64,000 bases of DNA from Persicaria tinctoria (taxonomy: Eukaryota > Streptophyta > Magnoliopsida > Caryophyllales > Polygonaceae), in contig JBANSL010000009.1 of the NCBI GenBank assembly GCA_037127255.1, positions 23,152,475 through 23,216,474 on the forward strand, in the 5' to 3' direction. This document shows positions 36,460 through 46,688 of the stretch, one piece after another. The stretch's first letter is position 1; every line of letters starts with the position of its first letter. The position numbers and the translations under genes were made by a program. Under the pieces are notes generated by a model, which worked only from the letters and a program-made list of their open reading frames with translations, ran no database searches and was not told where the DNA came from.

Positions 36460-36677
36460 TGTTAGAATATAGGGAGTAAAAGAGTAGAGAAAGACTCTGT
36501 CATGGAAGAACAAGGGAGTAGAGAGGAGACTTCTCATTCTTGTGTGTACTATGAAATGAGCTTTACAAGCCTTTATATAGGCAAAGGTAAGAAATGAGGT
36601 GTAAGCGAAGCCTTAAAGATGGGGAGGTTAAAGGAGGTGAATCATCCACCTATATATTAAGCCATGACTTTATAACA
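36460..36677 (-). repeat. LTR (5' copy) of the 13-kb element
   Basis: 218 bp, partner of 23681-23898. It is followed on the right by the ACAAC duplication. On the minus strand the sequence after it is CGTTATTAGCACGAAACTC. Confidence 0.93.
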
Positions 36678-37478
36678 ACAACAAGATAATCTCCGTATGG
36701 GGAGAAAAACAGTTTATTTGTAAAAAGTGGAGTTTATTTGGTTGTTATTAGGGGTATTGTGGTACTTTCAAACCAAATAAGATAAAAATGAAGGGGTAAA
36801 ACAGTACTTTCGCAAAATAAACACCAAAATAACTTCCATTTTCTAGCTTTTTTTCAAGACAACTTTTTAACATGTTTTAGTTTATTTTGATCATCCAAAT
36901 AACCAAAAAAATTATTTAAAAAATAAACACCCACAAATGTTTATTTTTTAACAGCTTATATGCTCTACCATACACACCCTTTACCTAGGTGCCACTTCAT
37001 TTGCAAGATGTGCCGCTTCTTTAAGCTCACTTCTCCGCAGCTCTATAAGAAACACAAATATTTTATAATTTTTATATGCCAGCTCTACTCAAAGAGCCGG
37101 ACTTGCCGCTCGGGTGCGCATGCTCTGACGCCCGTATTCTCTGTATTCACTTTCTACCCTTTCATTGTCCCATGCTTCCACGTGAGTCGTATGCTTGGTG
37201 CCTTGTGAGCGGTTTGGAATCCTTCTTGTTGTATGCAAGGTCGTGGTTTATTTCTTGGTTGTTTCTTATCAGTTGCCCGTTAGCCGTTTTCATTTCGGCC
37301 TCTCGATTTATATATATAAAAAGGTAGTTACGTAATATAAAATAATTAAACATTTATAAATATAACACTTTTAAAATATTACTTTATATATAAACTTATA
37401 AAAATGTTAATGTGTTTAAAGTAACAATATAACATTTTTCAACAATCAAAGGTCAAACTCGTCATAAGAAATGATATG

Positions 37479-37507
37479 TTTTATTTTATTTTATTTTATT
37501 TTTATTT
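37479..37507. repeat. (TTTTA)n short tandem repeat
   Basis: About six TTTTA units. The surrounding 36683-38450 is AT-rich intergenic sequence in which I see no gene. A minus frame at 37614-37838 has no recognisable domain. Confidence 0.85.
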
Positions 37508-38449
37508 ACAGTAGGGAAGAAGTAGATCAATAAAGCAATCTTGAAGTCATCAAAAGATGGCTTGATAAACCCTATCTAGAGGGTCGTCGTCAAAAGAAGG
37601 GAAAAAAACTAGCTTAAGGCAAGGAGCCAGGCGAGCAGGGTCGCCGGAAGACGCCATAGAAGGAGGCTGGTGAAGATGGGAGGCGCGCAGTAGGAGCCAC
37701 AGACGGCCGAAGGAGGACATAATCGAGGTTGCACTGGCGACGACTGCTTTGTGTTGAAGAGGGTTTAATTTCTAGGGTTGAGTTATGGGTTTTTTGGAAG
37801 AGAGTGTTTTGGAAGAGAGCGTTTTTAAGAAATGACATGTTTTAGTTACAACCTAGACATTCTTGCAATTCTACAAATATCTTACAATTTTTTTCTTCAA
37901 AAAATGGTCAATACAATAATTGTAATTTACAAAACGGTGTTGTTAGATACACCGCAAATCCCCTCTCATAAAGCCACGTTCAATGCAGGGTACACCACAT
38001 TCAATTAGACGTGGTAAAATTTTTAATTAATTATTTTTTAATCATCTTTGAGAGGGATAATTAGTGATGGTCCACGCCCATTTTTTTTTAATCCCCTCTT
38101 TGAGCTACGACAGTACAAAAAATATAACATGTCCTTTCTTTCCCATTAAAAAAAATGGTCTGCAATATGACAGTAAGATTGCAATGCTTGCAACTATGCA
38201 CAATTTTGGATTGCAACAACACCAATTTTGAAGCTTTCCCCGCTTATTTTAGGCACACAACACAATACAAGGCCTACACTCAAGCACTTACCCACTTTTT
38301 TCGTGTCCCAAAGAGCATGTCTCACATCTAGACTCTGATGGACAACACAAATTGCTAGACTAAGGCTGAATTGGCATTGCAATTGATCATTTGTGCAGAT
38401 TTCGTTCCAGTTGCAGGTACTTCATAGGCCACCAGTGTAAAGTATACCC

Positions 38450-38986
38450 GGATCAAATACAAAATCGGAACCATTTCTTGTTCTTGACCCATCCAATCAA
38501 CGCGTCCAGCTTGCAATTAATCCCCTCTTGGCGCTCGACTGAATCTACTTGGCGCTTGACTGAATCTTGAAGGGCTTGTTGAGTCCATACAACGAATTGT
38601 GCTGAAGACCTTGTACCTGGTCATCCATCGTGCGCGAATGTTCTTCCATCGTCGCCAATCTAGTGCTCTCTTCCATCGCCGAACTTGTGTCGTCCGCCAT
38701 GGCCGGGATTTGAGCTCTGATACCAATTGTCATGACCCGAGCTTGATAGTGGGAAGCTATGCTTCCATGGTGATAGAGAAATGAGAGAGATAGAAGAAGG
38801 AAAAGAGAAAGAGAGGTTTTAGAGAAGGAGAAAGGAGGTAGAGGAAGAGAAGAGTAAGGTTTGTATTTTGATTATTGATGTGATAAATCTCTCCAATTAC
38901 AACATGTAAGTATTTATACTAATCCCCAAATATCCCATACATGACTTGTACTAATACGGTAATATCGATATAAGCTATACATGACA
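38450..38986 (-). mobile_element. 5' end of a gypsy element: LTR, PBS, gag start
   Basis: On the minus strand a putative LTR runs from TGTCATGTATAGC (38986) to CGGGTCATGACA (38728). Then come AT and the primer site TGGTATCAGAGC (38725-38714, Met-tRNA type). A gag start follows at 38700 with MADDTSSAMEESTRLATMEE and HSRTMDDQVQGL, like the coiled N-terminus of gypsy gags, ending by 38540. Nothing further downstream is recognisable, so the element is truncated soon after gag begins. 38987-39590 is AT-rich without features. Confidence 0.7.
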
Positions 38987-39597
38987 TATACACCCATCTC
39001 TAAATAAATCTAATTAAATTAAAAAGGAAAAAGAAAAATTTAAAAACAACCAACATAAATGGCTCATACTTTATTAAAAAGTGATAAAAGTTATTGCACA
39101 TGAGGGAGGTGATGTGCTTATATTTGAGCACTTTAGGTGCAAATGTACACATTTTGAACACTCAAAAGTAACCATTGGAATACAATTTGTATCAAAATGT
39201 GCATATTTAATCATTTGCACCATATCATTAGAGTTAGTCTTGGATAAATCACCACGAACGTCAGTACTCAGGGTGATATTCTCAATATTCTCTTGATCAT
39301 TCAATTTTTTAGTACCTCAATAGTACCTTCACCTATTTCATGTGATGGTTGTTTAAGAACAAATTAAGATACTGTATAGATGTTTTACAGGAACTAAAGC
39401 AAAAAATTAAACTTTAATGAGCTACCTATCTCAAGTTTTTTGGAGTTTTTCAGTTGGCTCCTGTTAATCGCAAAAAAAAAAAACAAGCTCCTAATTTTTT
39501 TCGTCTATTTAGCTCGGATCTGACATGCAAAATTTTCAAAAAAAAATGGTGTAAAAGTTGCAGAATGTCGCAGGGGGATGCAAAATTTTTGAAAGAA

Positions 39598-39720
39598 AAA
39601 TATATTGTCGGGCCAATGGCCTGACAATGTTAAATTATTTTTTTGAAAATATATTGTCGGGTTTATGGTGCGATTGTATTAACCTATAATGTCGGGTCTA
39701 TGGCCCGACAGTATTAACAA
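39598..39720. repeat. Three imperfect TGTCGGGCC...GGCCCGACA palindromic units
   Basis: Units such as ATTGTCGGGCCAATGGCCTGACAAT and AATGTCGGGTCTATGGCCCGACAGTATT follow each other at roughly 50 bp. Each is a small hairpin. No coding context. Confidence 0.7.
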
Positions 39721-40159
39721 GGCAACGATCGAATTTTTTATCGTTGTAAATTTCTCCTAAATAAAGAGGTGATGTAGGGGATGTATTCACTCACAACATA
39801 ATCCGATCACTTAAAAAATCAAGTTTATTTCTTAAAATGTTATCAAATGAAGACCTATAAGATGGGTTCGATAGTGATGATAGGTTCGATAGTGATGATT
39901 GGATGAGTGATGTGGAACGATCCTCTGATGGATACAACATGAACGAGGTTCGATAGTGATGATTGGATGAGAAACAATGATTTAGTGTTAGCATAAATTT
40001 AAAGTGGGGTGTTGTGACCAAGTCGAATAACTTAGGTTTTGTGAATTGATTTTTATTAGAAGTAGTTGAAATCGAATGAGTATTTTGATTATTATATCCA
40101 TACTAGGTTTTATCTAGTTGGGTCATCTTGATTATTCGATTTATTTTAAGAATAATTAT

Positions 40160-41020
40160 GGAAAAACTAATTAAAATACCCTCACATTTGGAGGTATGGT
40201 AAAAATATACCCTCAACTTTCAAATGTAATTAAAATATCATGACCTTTAAGGATAGTGGTAATATATTACCATGAGTTTTCTCATGTGTAAAAAATGTTG
40301 ACAATGTCGTCTACGTTGATTTTTTTTTACAAGGTAGTCTGCGTAGAAGTTTTTTTACAAATTAGCACTAAATTTAGGTTTTCTTGAATGGTTTCCTTAG
40401 GAAAAAAAACGACAACAAAATTAAACCCGAAAAATGAAATTGATTCAACCAATCAACTAAATTTACAATCCATCCCCTACCATAGGGACCTTTGTAACAT
40501 CATCATTCAAGATGATCCGGGAGTTAGGCTAATATATTAGTAGCAGCTCCCAATGTTTGCCTACTGTAAAAAAAATGTAACAACGAAGAGGGGGGAAATA
40601 AAACTTACTCAGCCAAGTTCGTTAACAAATCAAAGAGGACAGAGATGTGAGAGAGACAACTCAAGATAGGCGATCACGAGAGAGGAAGATTGTCATTGAA
40701 GAGGAACGATGAGCTGCTTGGAAGACCTAGAAGACAGTTCAAAAGGCGACCACAAAAGAAGATTGGGGGGAGGAAAATGCGTTGGTTATGAACTCATTCC
40801 AACTCTTTATTTTTTTCCTAAGGAAACCGTTCAAGAAAACCCTTGTCGAAAAAAAATCCATGTAGGCTGCCTAGCTTGTCAACATTTTTGACTCGTGAGA
40901 AAATCCGTGGTAATATATTACCACTACCCTCAAAGGTTGGGATATTTTTATTACATTTCAAAGTTGATGATATATTTTTACCATACCCTCAAAGATGAGG
41001 GTATTTTAATTAGTTTTCCC
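40160..41020. mobile_element. Long-TIR DNA transposon, MULE-like, non-autonomous
   Basis: The first about 250 bp (GGAAAAACTAATTAAAATAC...) is the inverted complement of the last about 215 bp (...GTATTTTAATTAGTTTTCCC), including ATGGTAAAAATATA, AGTGGTAATATATTACCA, AAAATGTTGACAA and GGTTTCCTTAGGAAAAAAA. Length is 861 bp, no transposase. Flanking 9-mers AATAATTAT and GAATTTTAT agree only partly, so the duplication is unproven. Long inverted repeats point to Mutator-like elements. Confidence 0.75.
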
Positions 41021-41099
41021 GAATTTTATTGGATGGACATAAAGAAAATACTAGATTGGGCTCGTAAGATTGCTTTATCTCACAACTTTGTCCTTACAA

Positions 41100-41700
41100 T
41101 TATATGATCATATAGTAGTTATGCATCCCGATGTGGATCGGTGTTTTTCGGTTGCGAAAAACTATAGGAAGAATAGAAGTCGAAAGAAAAAAAATGTGGG
41201 AGTTGAAGTGCCAGTAATAATCTCACGTGATGGAAGGTCCAAGAAGGAAAGTTTGCCCATTTTCGTTTTATGGTTGGGAGGTGGAAAGGAACATATGGAG
41301 GTTGAACGTGGAGTGGAGTGTGCATAACCACAACATGCCTCCTAGTTTACAAGGCCATTAGATGGTGTCATGGTTGAATGATAAAGAGTTTAAGCTCATT
41401 AGAGATTTGACATTGGCGAGGTGAAGCCCATTCCCCTTCTTGCAGGGCTGAAATTTACATATAATTAAGGAGAATCTCACCTCGAGGCAACGAATTTACA
41501 ATGCTAGAGCGGAAATCAAGAAGGATGAGATGTTAGAAATGACGTACATGCAACATTTCCTGAATATGCTTGCATATTGGAAATTCACTTTCAGTTATAG
41601 ACTTCATCTTGATGGATCTTTGCAAGGTCTAGCATTCGTCCATGAGGATTCGCTAAAACTGTGGAAGATATTCTCTTACGCCATGATAATGGACCATTCA
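41100..41700 (+). pseudogene. MULE/FAR1-type transposase relic
   Basis: One reading frame broken by several stops shows a conserved order: WRLNVEWSVHNHNMPPSLQGH (41298 on), MVSWLNDKEFKLIRDLTLAR, TSRQRIYNARAEIKKDEM. From 41530 an open stretch ends LAFVHEDSLKLWKIFSYAMI followed by MDHS, the position of the first catalytic Asp. The match ends at about 41700, where Tat retrotransposon sequence begins. It is clearly inactive. It differs from the MULE at 8.5 kb in sequence detail. Confidence 0.7.
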
Positions 41701-41713
41701 AGGTTTCAACCAG

Positions 41714-42361
41714 GTGGGGCAAAAAGCTTTGGGCGCCATTGCATTGAAAGTGGTTCTAGACGATCTCTACAAGGATGCTCTTTTCCATGTCATCGACGCC
41801 GGAACCTCCTATAACGCTTTGCTAGGGAGGCCATGGCTCCATGCCAGCAAGTCGATCGCTTCTACACTTCATCAGTGCTTGAAGTACACCGATGAAAACG
41901 AAAATGAAAGGACTATCCGTGGCGATAGTGATCCTTTTCAAGGTGAAAGCGTTAATTATGCAGACGCCAAATTCTACAAGACTGTTCACTCTGACTCCAA
42001 TCCACGTGTGGAAGCGAAAGAGAAGGGTAAAAGTGTCAGTCCACAAAACGAATCAATGACCCAAGAAGAGTCCCCGTTACCCAAGGTCTCTCTTGTCCGA
42101 ATAAGAGAAGAGCCAGAGACACGTCCGAATGTGTTATTCAAATACACACCTAAGGATAGGAGACAACCCGGCCAGAAGCCATTAAGTGCAGCAGAGAAGG
42201 CTATGCACTCCCTAATGACAAGCTACACTTGTCCTCTTCGCAAAATAGACCAATCCGTTCCAAAGAAGAAGTTGGTCATTCAAACACATTTCGGAGATAA
42301 AAGAAGTGAAAACGTAAGGATGGTGTTCAAGGGTGAGTCTTCTGAGGCACCAGTCGATTAA
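41714..42361 (+). pseudogene. Tat aspartic protease C-terminus and linker
   Basis: 215 aa. It starts GQKALGAIALKVVLDDL and ALFHVIDAGTSYNALLGRPW, followed by ASKSIASTLHQCLKY, the C-terminal lobe of Tat protease. A long Glu/Lys/Ser linker follows and ends at TAA (42359-42361). The catalytic D(S/T)G region is upstream and not present. Confidence 0.75.
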
Positions 42362-42409
42362 GCCTCTTCAAAGCATCATAAGGTCATCAAAGTTAAGGCG
42401 ATAAGACCT

Positions 42410-43780
42410 ATGTTGAAAAGCAAAGCTTCGCGGAAACCCCTCAATAAGATCTCGATGGATGATCTACAAATCTCTCAAGAGGGGGGGTTATTGTCTGCCA
42501 AAGTCTTAAAGCCTATGACTCTAACAAGCCAAGTGCAAAACATGTTCTCACAAGATGCAACAAATGCACCTCGAGTCACGGTTTTCAAAAGACTTGGGAC
42601 ATGTGCTCCAAGAGTTTCTGTATTCGAGAGGCTTGGAAGAGTTAACGTGCCTAAAAACAAAAGGGCCAACACTAAGAAGACCAGAAAGTGGAAGCTGAAG
42701 AATAAGAAGCCAGAAATCTCCACTTACGAAGACGAGGATCCCATGGATGCTCAAACAGAAGAAGTAAATATGGTGTTGACCTATACAAGGAGTGAGCCAA
42801 GTGAAGATCCTCGGGATTTTCTTAATGTGGTCCAACCTGCTCCGCCAGAAATGGAAGATGGTGGTCAAGCCACAGTTGACAAATTGCAAGAAATCAACTT
42901 AGGGACTACAGAAGATCCTAAGCCCGTATTCGTTAGTGCTTTGCTAACGGAAGAAGAAAGAGGATCATACGAGCATCTTCTCACCGAATATAGAGATGTT
43001 TTTGCTTGGGGATATCAAGACATGCCTGGTTTGGATCCTAAGGTGGCTATGCACAAGCTATCTGTATCCGAAGAGGAAAAGCCAGTAAAGCAAGCTCAAA
43101 GTCGCTTTCGGCCCGAGCTGACAGTGCAGATTAAAGCTGAAGTCAGCAAGCTCATTGAGGCTGGATTCATTCGTGAAGTCCAATACCCAATCTGGTTGGC
43201 AAACATTGTTCCCGTCAAGAAGAAGAACGGCCAGCTACGTATCTGTGTGGATTTTCGGGACTTAAATGAAGCATGTCCCAAAGATGAATTCCCTCTTCCA
43301 ATAACCGAGTTGTTGGTTGATTCCACCACGGGTTTTCAAGCTCTATCCTTCATGGATGGCTTTTCGGGGTACAATCAAATTAAAATGCATCCCGAGGATG
43401 AAGAGCTAACAGCTTTCCGAACACCTCTAGGCACGTATTGCTATACAGTAATGCCTTTTGGTCTGAAAAATGCGGGAGCGACCTATCAAAGAGCCATGAC
43501 GGTGATCTTTCATGATCTGCTTCATAACACCATTGAGTGTTATGTGGATGACCTAGTGGTGAAAACAATGAAAAGAGAGGATCATTTGGATGATCTCAAG
43601 AGAATCTTCGAGAGGTTGCGAAAACACCAATTAAAGATGAATCCCCTCAAATGTGCCTTTGGTGTGACATCTGGCAAGTTTCTTGGCTTCATTGTTCGAG
43701 GACGGGGCATAGAAATCGACCCCGATAAAATCAAGGCAATCGTGCAAATGCCAGCCCCGAGGAATCTTCGTGAGTTGTGA
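42410..43780 (+). pseudogene. Tat reverse transcriptase
   Basis: 456 aa. An acidic linker leads to DVFAWGYQDMPGLDPKVAMH, then RT: VQIKAEVSKLIEAGFIREV, VPVKKKNGQLRICVDFRDLN, FSGYNQIKMHPEDEELTAF, TVMPFGLKNAGATYQRAM and the catalytic ECYVDDLVVK (YVDD at 43541-43552). It ends APRNLREL then TGA (43778-43780), where the family normally continues RGLQGKLAYIRRFI. The same frame resumes immediately, so an Arg codon has become a stop. Confidence 0.9.
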
Positions 43781-44862
43781 GGTCTACAGGGCAAACTTGC
43801 CTACATCCGGCGTTTCATTTCAAATTTGACGGGGAGGTGTCAGCCCTTTCTGAGGTTGATGAAGAAAGATGTTCCATTCATATGGGACCAAGCCTGTCAA
43901 AATGCTCTCGACAGCATTAAGAAATACTTGACTGACCCGCCAGTCCTCATGGCACCAGTTCAGGGAAAACCCTTAGTCTTGTACACCGCAAGTCTTGAGC
44001 GGTCGTTAGGGGCAATGTTAGCCCAAAATAATGATGAAGGAAAGGAAAATGCCTTGTACTACATAAGCCGAACGATGGTCGGGGCAGAATTAAATTATCC
44101 TGCTATGGAGAAGATATGTCTGGCTTTGATCTTTGCTATCCAAAAGCTACGGCATTATCTCTTGTCTCATCAAATCACATTAATCTCAGAGCTGATCCTT
44201 TGCGATACATTTTGTCCAAGACGTTGTTGTCAGGAAGACTAGCTAAATGGGCTATGCTTCTGGCTCCCTTTGACATCAAGTTTGTGCCTCAAAAGGCGGT
44301 CAAGGGGCAAGTCATAGCTGATTTCTTAGCCACCCATCCTACTCCCGATAACGAGGAGTTAGTGGATGATTTGCCAGATGAAGAAGTCTTCATGACGGAA
44401 GAAAAATCTTGGCAGTTATACTTCGATGGCGCTGCAAAGAGAAGAGGGGCCGGAGTAGGCATAGTATTCATCACCCCAACCGAGGGAATAGTGCCTTATT
44501 CATTTTCTCTTTTAGAAAATTGCACAAACAACGTGGCAGAATATGAGGCGCTCATCATTGGCTTAGAGATAGCTCTTGAGATGAATGCTGATCCAATAAA
44601 GGTGTTTGGTGACTCTCAGTTAGTAATCAGGCAGCTGAATGGCCAGTATGAAGTCAAAAACACAAATTTGCTTCTTTTGCATCAAAGAGCCAGGCATCTC
44701 ATGCACCAGTTCCGTCAGATAGAAGTCGTGCATATATCAAGGTCCGAAAATGACCAAGCAGATGCATTGGCTAAATTGGCCGCGTCACTGACATTGCCAA
44801 CTAAAAGAGAAATCGAGATTACAATCGGGGAGCGACATTTGCTTATGTCAGCTTTAGAGTGA
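43781..44862 (+). pseudogene. Tat RNase H plus second archaeal-type RNase H
   Basis: GLQGKLAYIRRFISNLTGRC and KPLVLYTASLERSLGAMLAQ, KENALYYISRTMVGAELNY and the LRHYLLSHQITL region form the first RNase H. A one-base frameshift near 44185 moves the frame (SELILCDTF against RADPLRYILSK). The second RNase H starts WQLYFDGAAKRRGAGVGIVF (44409 on), with NNVAEYEALIIGLEIAL, KVFGDSQLVIRQLNG and NDQADALAKLAA, which carry Asp, Glu, Asp and Asp active-site positions. The frame ends at TGA (44860-44862) after LLMSALE, then continues ADPNKEVDVVSV, another nonsense change. Confidence 0.87.
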
Positions 44863-44880
44863 GCCGATCCCAACAAAGAG

Positions 44881-46070
44881 GTGGATGTCGTTTCTGTATA
44901 TGAAGTCGAGGAAGAAACAGACTGGCGACAACCTCTCATTGAGTATCTTCGTCATGGAGTCCTTCCTGACGATGCTAAAAAGAGAGTGGATGTTAAAAGA
45001 CGAGTGTCAAGGTTCCTACGTAAGAATGACACTTTGTATCGAAGGACGTTCGATGGAATGTTATTAAGATGCTTGTCAAATGAAGAAGCAAAATATATCC
45101 TCGCAGAAACCCACGCTGGGGTATGCGGAGCGCATCAAGCCGGTCCAAAATTAGCTAGTCAAATCAAACGACTGGGCTATTATTGGACAACAATGGTGAA
45201 GGATGCCATGGATTTTTCTAAAGCTTGTCACGCTTGTCAAATCCATCGTCCTCTCGAGGGCCCCAGTATATCTTGGCTGCTACAGACTACTTCTCCAAAT
45301 GGGCCGAAGCTATACCGTTGAAGGAAGTGGGAGCTAAGGAAGTCGCTAACTTCATAAGAACGCATTTGATCTATCGATATGGAGTTCCTTCAAAAATCAT
45401 CTCAGACAACGCTCTCTACTTCAAAAATCAGATGCTGGTGAAGTTGAGCGAGAAGTTTGGGTTTAAGCATAGCTTTTCATCGAGCTATAACCCATCATCA
45501 AATGGTCAAGCTGAGGCATTTAATAAAGTGCTATGCAAGATCCTAAAGAAAATGGTGTCAAAATCCAAAAGAGATTGGCATGAACGGCTACCGGAGGCAC
45601 TATGGGCTTATCGGACAACAACGCGAACATCGACTGGTTGTACGCCTTACAACTTAGTCTTCGGGTCTGAAGCTGTTTTACCCTTAGAAATTCAGTTGCC
45701 ATCTCTCAGAGTTGCAGTTCAACTCACCGACCCGGAAGAGAATGTCAAGATCCGTCTGGCCGAGCTCGAAGCATTGGATGAGCATCGGCTAGCAACACAA
45801 CAAAAATTGGAAATCTACCAAGCCCAAGTGGCTGGGGCATTCAATAAAAGGGTCAAATTTCGCTCATTCGTTGTTGGTGACCTGGTCCTTACCATTAGGC
45901 GACCAATTGTGATCAACCGAAAATCCCAAGGAAAGTTTGAAGCAAAATGGGAAGGTCCTTATGTGGTGACCAAAGTTTTCCCTAAAGGGGCATATGAACT
46001 CTCAAATGCCGAAGGTGAAGTGGTATACTCTTGCGTGAATGGAAAATTCGTGAAGAAATATTTCATGTAA
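44881..46070 (+). pseudogene. Tat integrase lacking the start of its catalytic core
   Basis: The zinc-binding domain is present: ETHAGVCGAHQ with CHACQIH (HHCC). The core resumes in a shifted frame at RGPQYILAATDYFSKWAEAI, then IISDNALYF (second catalytic Asp) and SSNGQAEAFNK (Glu). RRPIVINRKSQGKFEAKWEG and KKYFM end the protein. Between CQIH and YILAATDYF, family members have about 35 residues including the WGIDLIGP motif with the first catalytic Asp. Here only RPLEGP remains, so a deletion removed that residue and shifted the frame. Confidence 0.87.
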
Positions 46071-46094
46071 AGCCTCGAGAGTGAAAATGCCCAG

Positions 46095-46688
46095 AACTAC
46101 GTCATGACTTGATCTCCAACAAGGAGTACGTAGGACGTTTGACAACCAAAATACGTCAAATTCAGTCGCAAAAAAAAAAAGGGTTCGCAAATGATGGTCG
46201 AAGTGTTTGGGAAACCCTTCCTAGAAGGTGGGCCCAGATGATTTGAGTGATGCGGTAAAAAAAAAAGAAAAAAAAAGAAAAAAGATCCCAGTACAATGAT
46301 GGACTTGAAACTAGTCCGAAATCGAAGCACCCTGTCGAATAAGTGAAGAAAAGGGTGCCTCAAATGAACTACGAACGGCTTGATCCCTCATAAAGAGGGT
46401 ACGTAGGCAATCTAGCTAGTCAAGAATGCTGGATGCAGCCCCAAAAACAAAAACAACACCAGTCTCCCCCTTTCAATGGTGATACATGTTTGTTTCTAAA
46501 GGTTGGCCAATGATAATCAAAGTTGTGTTGGTCATCGTGTGAAAATTGCACCTATTCAGAATAAAATGCCCCATATGTGAGCTCCATATTGTTCCGTCTC
46601 AAAGGCAAAGCAAATGAGGTCAAAAGGATCAAGGCGAACTTTGAATGTGTTCGACAAGTTTCTCACAAATTCAAAGTCCGGGGGCATC
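46095..46688 (+). other. Tat 3' untranslated region with two GAACTACG modules and PPT
   Basis: GAACTACGTCATGACTTGAT...GGAGTACGTAGGACG (46093-46140) and GAACTACGAACGGCTTGATC...GGTACGTAGGCAATC (46367-46415) are two copies of one module. Both are followed by short A/G-rich runs. The polypurine tract precedes the LTR at 46689. Confidence 0.75.

Larger units (their letters stand above)
23681..36677 (-). mobile_element. LTR retrotransposon shell, TSD ACAAC, host of nested insertions
   Basis: Two 218-bp direct repeats (23681-23898 and 36460-36677) begin TGTTAGAATATAGGG and end GACTTTATAACA. They are flanked by ACAAC at 23676-23680 and 36678-36682, defining a 12,997-bp unit. Minus orientation is indicated by CCAAATGGGAG, a polypurine-like tract, abutting the left LTR on the minus strand. 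On the right, CGTTATTAGCACGA lies just inside the LTR at the primer-site position. Removing the nested gypsy and hAT leaves about 4.2 kb. No reverse transcriptase or integrase is recognisable there, so it looks non-autonomous. The host frame around 26672-27100 stays open across the gypsy insertion site but matches nothing I recognise. Confidence 0.85.

Noticed and set aside
36690..36960. A MITE split by the 13-kb element (partner at 23340-23680)
   Set aside because: Both flanks contain TTTGGTTAT-like words, but the match is too short and AT-rich to support.
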